Positions 32,801 through 35,386 of a stretch of 35,386 bases of DNA are shown piece after piece. Location of the stretch: the NCBI GenBank assembly GCA_026397605.1, contig JAPLUM010000660.1, forward strand, positions 1 through 35,386, written 5' to 3'. The DNA comes from Verrucomicrobiota bacterium (GTDB lineage Bacteria > Verrucomicrobiota > Verrucomicrobiia > Verrucomicrobiales > Verrucomicrobiaceae). Each line of letters begins with the position of its first letter. Within the stretch, counting starts at the first letter, position 1. Made by a program: the position numbers and the translations under genes. The notes under the pieces are model-generated. The model saw only the letters and a program-made list of their open reading frames with translations, ran no database searches and was not told the origin of the DNA.

Positions 32801-35386
32801 AATTCGGAGGTGCCTGCGCCAGTCCAGCCTGTTTGAGACCATGCATAGATCGTGCTACCATTTGGCGTGACCACGAAGTCACCAATCCCCGCACCACTGC
32901 TCAAGGTGAAGGTTGAGAGATCTGTTCCTGCATTAAAATCAAAGACGTGTAATTGCGGGTTCGTGGCTGCATCTGTGTAGTAAACAATCCCCGGGCGACC
33001 TGCTTCAATATGATAATGATAAGGTGCCGTGGTGCCAGCATCAGCAGGAGTGGGGATACTGCGCGTGCTACGTAGCATAAAGGTTTCAAGGTCCACTTCT
33101 GAAATGGTGCGCCCAGAAAAACTGATGGCATAAAGCAGTTTACCATCCGTGGTGATATCTGAGTCTGTGATGTCCGGGGGTAGGCTCAAGAGATTCTGAA
33201 CTTTCAACGTGCTAGCATGCATGCCTACTAACAGGGAAGACGCGGCATTTACGCCGCGGATCACTCCTAGCATGCGCGGGCTCTGATAATCCGTGAGTAG
33301 TTGAGTGTAATCTGCCGCATGCTCGTTTAAAGTCACAGGCACGACGACGGTAGAACCGGGATACGAAATGGCAATCGTTGAACGGTAGTTACCCTCCGTC
33401 AAGAAAGGATCATAGATGACCAGAATACTGTCATTACCTGTGCCACTGGTTTTAGATAAAGTCATCCACTGGGCGTTGGATCTAGCTGTCCAAGCAGGCT
33501 GCGTGCCTGGCAGAGCTGTGAGGGTGATCGTCTGTGGCGGGGCACCTTGATTTGGAATCTGAATTGTATCAATGGCTGTAGGGCTTACTTCCAGTAGTCG
33601 CGGAGTTACCTCTAAACTCACGGGAACATCCAGGATGTTAGCGTTGGCGGCGTTGCTGGTGAAGCGTAAGACGGCAGAATGAGTCCCGACATCAACCTGG
33701 CTAGCATCGAGTTTCAAAGTAACTGCAGAACTGGCTCCACTAGCGGTAACACCAGACATCGGTGTGGCTGACACCCAAGGTAGGCGGTTCGGTAGCGCTA
33801 CTTGACTCAAGAATAGCTCCATCATGCTTTGGGCAAGGCTTGAAGAGACCGCAGCTCCGTTAGCACGGGCAAAGAGAAGATAGTACAATCGAGTCGAACC
33901 AGAAAGTCCTCTGACAGAGTGATCATCCAGATTGGTGTTTGAGCTGTAGCTGTGGCTGATAGTCGGCTTGTCCTCGAGAATGATGAGATGGTTGACCGAT
34001 GGATCAGAGGTCCCACGCACAGACTTAAAAAAGCCTTTGTAAGTGACGCCATCAACCCTGTGAGTCAGCACTGCCGCATCCGTCGTTCCGTAGCCATCGG
34101 CACCCAGATCTCCAGAGATGGAAAAGCTCGTCACTCCGTCCAAATCAGCGGCAAAGATAAACAAACCATCGTTTTTGCTCGTAAAGTAGCGACCACCTAA
34201 GCCGAGCGAAGCATTGGCTGTGACTTGATTGTTGGAATACGCGATCGAATTGCCAATATTGGTCCCCAGGATGTTTCCTGTATCGTACATGTCGTTCCCA
34301 CCATCGGAAATCGATGAGCCGCTATCTCCTTCCAGGAAGGGGTAAAAATCAGGAAGCAGGGCGGTAATCTCTGCATGGTGATCATTCACGTTTTGCAGAA
34401 TGTCATGCAAAGTTCCGGTCACCAGAGTCGTCGAGCTTAGCTCGTTCTGCCAATTGAGTCTCGAACCTCCTTGATTTTGGACTGTTAAAAATTCATCCAC
34501 CGACGCTCCTTTTGGAAGGGTCACAACCAGCTCTGCTGGTTCAACACGAATTTTAGGAGGTGTCACGCAACGACCCAACACCGAAAGAGTGACTTCACCG
34601 ACAGGTGACTGGTTTGTCGTAAATCTGATCTCACTGTTATAAGAGCCCAACTGTGCAGGAGTGAACTGCAACGTCATGGTTTGACTCTGTCCACGACTTA
34701 ACTGCAAAGGTGTATTGATGGGCAGCCAGCTAAACTGCGGATCGGCACTCTGAATGTTCGAGATCACTAGGTTAGCATTGCCTGTATTGCTCAGAGTTAA
34801 TTTTTGAGTGGATGTATTCTCAAGATAGGTATCGGCAAAGGTCGCTACAGATGGAGATAAAGTCAGTCTCGGAATGGGTCGTACCGTGATACTCACAGGG
34901 ATGATGACGCTTGGCCGGCGTGGATCGTCACTGGTAATCGTTATACTTCCAGAGGTGGTAGCTGCTGTGGCGTTTGAGCTGGTCAGCACACTCAAAACGA
35001 TTGCACTGCTGGCCTGTGGTGCCGTGCTTCCAGATGAACGATTGAGCGAGGTTAAATTCATTAAAGAGTTGGAGGTGCGGGCAGTCCACTGCATCGCCGC
35101 TCCGCCTTTATTGGCAATGTGGATCGTCTCCGTAACAGAGCTACCAGGATCGACGGTCAGATTGATCGAAGTCGGAGTTGCCTCAATGATCGGCCCCATT
35201 GTGGCGCGGCCTGACACAGGGAAACTGAGCGCGGGCTCAGAGGTGCCGGCACTACTTACGGTGATGGTGGCCGAGTAATCTCTAACCTCTTTGGGATCAA
35301 AAAGCAGGTTGACCGTGGTCATCTCACGCGGTTGCAAAGTCTTGGGTAAACTGATTCCAGAACTTTTGATCGCTGACTCACTGCTG
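29890..35386 (-). CDS. Very large secreted multidomain protein (ASH/BACON/beta-propeller), N-terminus outside the window
   Basis: The frame is open to the right edge of the window, so the TTG at 35337 is not the start; at least 1830 residues are encoded here. From the N-terminal side it shows ASH-like immunoglobulin domains (LTLSNTGNANLVISN at about 34.8 kb; HYDIN type) and a BACON-like segment. A Gly/Asp-rich domain (GLFIFAADLDGV, SFSISGDLGADGYG) lies at 34.45-33.8 kb. Another BACON-type domain (AQWMTLSKTSGTGND) and a beta-propeller at 33.3-32.45 kb follow. Next come an Fn3-like domain (ASYDVYLGTDP...YYWRVDIRN), a further BACON-like unit, a second propeller, an ASH domain, and a jelly-roll-like C-terminus ending in PWQFRLIST. 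There is no PEP-CTERM, LPXTG or membrane tail at the end. It is most likely an exported adhesin or matrix protein. It converges on the efflux gene, 26 bases between stops. Confidence 0.87.
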   Translation of the reverse strand, partial: SSESAIKSSGISLPKTLQPREMTTVNLLFDPKEVRDYSATITVSSAGTSEPALSFPVSGRATMGPIIEATPTSINLTVDPGSSVTETIHIANKGGAAMQWTARTSNSLMNLTSLNRSSGSTAPQASSAIVLSVLTSSNATAATTSGSITITSDDPRRPSVIIPVSITVRPIPRLTLSPSVATFADTYLENTSTQKLTLSNTGNANLVISNIQSADPQFSWLPINTPLQLSRGQSQTMTLQFTPAQLGSYNSEIRFTTNQSPVGEVTLSVLGRCVTPPKIRVEPAELVVTLPKGASVDEFLTVQNQGGSRLNWQNELSSTTLVTGTLHDILQNVNDHHAEITALLPDFYPFLEGDSGSSISDGGNDMYDTGNILGTNIGNSIAYSNNQVTANASLGLGGRYFTSKNDGLFIFAADLDGVTSFSISGDLGADGYGTTDAAVLTHRVDGVTYKGFFKSVRGTSDPSVNHLIILEDKPTISHSYSSNTNLDDHSVRGLSGSTRLYYLLFARANGAAVSSSLAQSMMELFLSQVALPNRLPWVSATPMSGVTASGASSAVTLKLDASQVDVGTHSAVLRFTSNAANANILDVPVSLEVTPRLLEVSPTAIDTIQIPNQGAPPQTITLTALPGTQPAWTARSNAQWMTLSKTSGTGNDSILVIYDPFLTEGNYRSTIAISYPGSTVVVPVTLNEHAADYTQLLTDYQSPRMLGVIRGVNAASSLLVGMHASTLKVQNLLSLPPDITDSDITTDGKLLYAISFSGRTISEVDLETFMLRSTRSIPTPADAGTTAPYHYHIEAGRPGIVYYTDAATNPQLHVFDFNAGTDLSTFTLSSGAGIGDFVVTPNGSTIYAWSQTGWTGAGTSELVRLSAGTDTLTMTGQSSATLFQAPLDTPVFFTAGRAAVIAKNHQFAADLSTARQHSPLAFYAASAYGNALAGTDVLIDSETGATLKTYTATPGVMAFDGDQKALIYLHRTLNRLARLEVPNLNSTQLTPLLTDGGLLPSTPPSLIWNGTPTAASYDVYLGTDPVAVAAANNQFSGTAYLGNTPAGSFSIDPSTLQLGLTYYWRVDIRNLDDTTIKGSVWSFRLPTAVSTSQTISAAALKGSTIKVETSVSIATAASDTRWTLSENSPWLSLESTSGAGPVTLSLTLDPRGLVAASNVATIALSSGADTVNITVNFRLLGSLNIIKMEADPVLMRVYALHVDPASPSEAWLLWINPLNAQIDHLLPLGYEASDFAVHAGDDRVYVLAQNGTRMVTVHRQEPHQIVRTLVLPSSAEALHNAPSGRVIVRSSTNVLQMRNSSNGAAVGGAISLPDSLTRTTGNGTLLFAAVQQSLSTTGIQRYTLSSSGISYSTANYWNGTLGSRFVVSGNGERAFYNAGAYSGSGSIAQIPNFQMPIVASSWNGQMAFSNTSSLSTTAQAELLASLPFTTELMAATADHSRLVLFSPTTRRFSSIDPGAVSLAPTAVNFGTVPLGSTQSINVTVSNLTSQDLTLNLSSTQALFKVPSTPVTINAGQFAQVPISATFHSVGNFSGVVNFNVVGQTQFNRTTSVAAQVIAINPVTVDFSTGAPADNSQSSSANYSEDGLIFTTPNQILRIGANHINRPNNGTPHIAPLASQRPLRIKRSDNGTFHLYYVDLAEHSYLSAAPKTITFNGVKSTGSTVTTSFVLDGITDSTGPLADFQTFTFPSSFRDLVSAEVTVDVYAMDNLVFERGVGASATNASLFVSNEASLDLDSDGQADVWIIGSESSTQSSSLAQHRFSYTRNIGIQDSAVTLQASLDGQTWSSLTFGIDYSVQEIQRDQETKRETVRLLIPTAIDLPWQFRLISTP

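Noticed and set aside
35335-35337. TTG at 35337 as start of the giant protein
   Set aside because: The frame stays open to the end of the window and has beta-sandwich-like sequence; no signal peptide follows the TTG.

Overview
The window looks like a chromosomal segment from a Verrucomicrobiota bacterium, possibly Prosthecobacter-like Verrucomicrobiales. This is inferred from family content, not from a marker gene. The clues are a PSCyt1/DUF1549/DUF1553 cytochrome gene overlapping a DUF1501 Tat protein, a sugar phosphate isomerase/epimerase next to a secreted FAD oxidoreductase, an alpha-2-macroglobulin paired with pbpC, and a giant ASH/BACON/beta-propeller surface protein. There are no rRNA or tRNA genes, no CRISPR array, no transposase and no phage structural genes.

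Left part (1-12.2 kb). A 5'-truncated LTA-synthase-type sulfatase faces a NarL-type response regulator/histidine kinase pair. Next comes a DUF1553 cytochrome overlapping a DUF1501 gene by 8 bases. This pair faces a minus-strand unit of a secreted FAD oxidoreductase followed by a Tat-exported TIM-barrel protein. Together they look like a secreted polysaccharide or sugar oxidation locus of the kind common in Planctomycetes and Verrucomicrobia. The DUF1553 coding sequence carries an in-frame double hairpin resembling a REP element.

Middle (12.2-20.4 kb). A 1955-residue alpha-2-macroglobulin with an intact CSEQ thioester motif is followed 9 bases later by penicillin-binding protein 1C. This is the known periplasmic defence/repair pair.

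Accessory island (20.4-24.7 kb). Two PIN toxin-antitoxin modules in opposite orientation flank a LuxR-type response regulator and a small membrane protein. The second module has an internally shortened toxin and is bracketed by a 22-base inverted repeat pair (19/22 identical). Directly beyond it are two 83-base direct repeats (75/83 identical, 809 bases apart). One precedes a SAM methyltransferase and the other precedes a gene of unknown function, giving a cassette-like layout without recognisable integron attC cores. The island lies between the response regulator and the histidine kinase that could be its partner.

Right part (24.7-35.4 kb). A membrane histidine kinase with an unusual extracytoplasmic region sits directly after a 500-residue cytoplasmic coiled-coil/beta-repeat protein, 3 bases apart. 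Divergent to these is an outer-membrane efflux lipoprotein with no pump genes beside it. The window ends inside a very large secreted multidomain protein whose N-terminus lies outside. The most promising items for follow-up are the repeat-bounded cassette region and the beta-repeat protein/histidine kinase pair.
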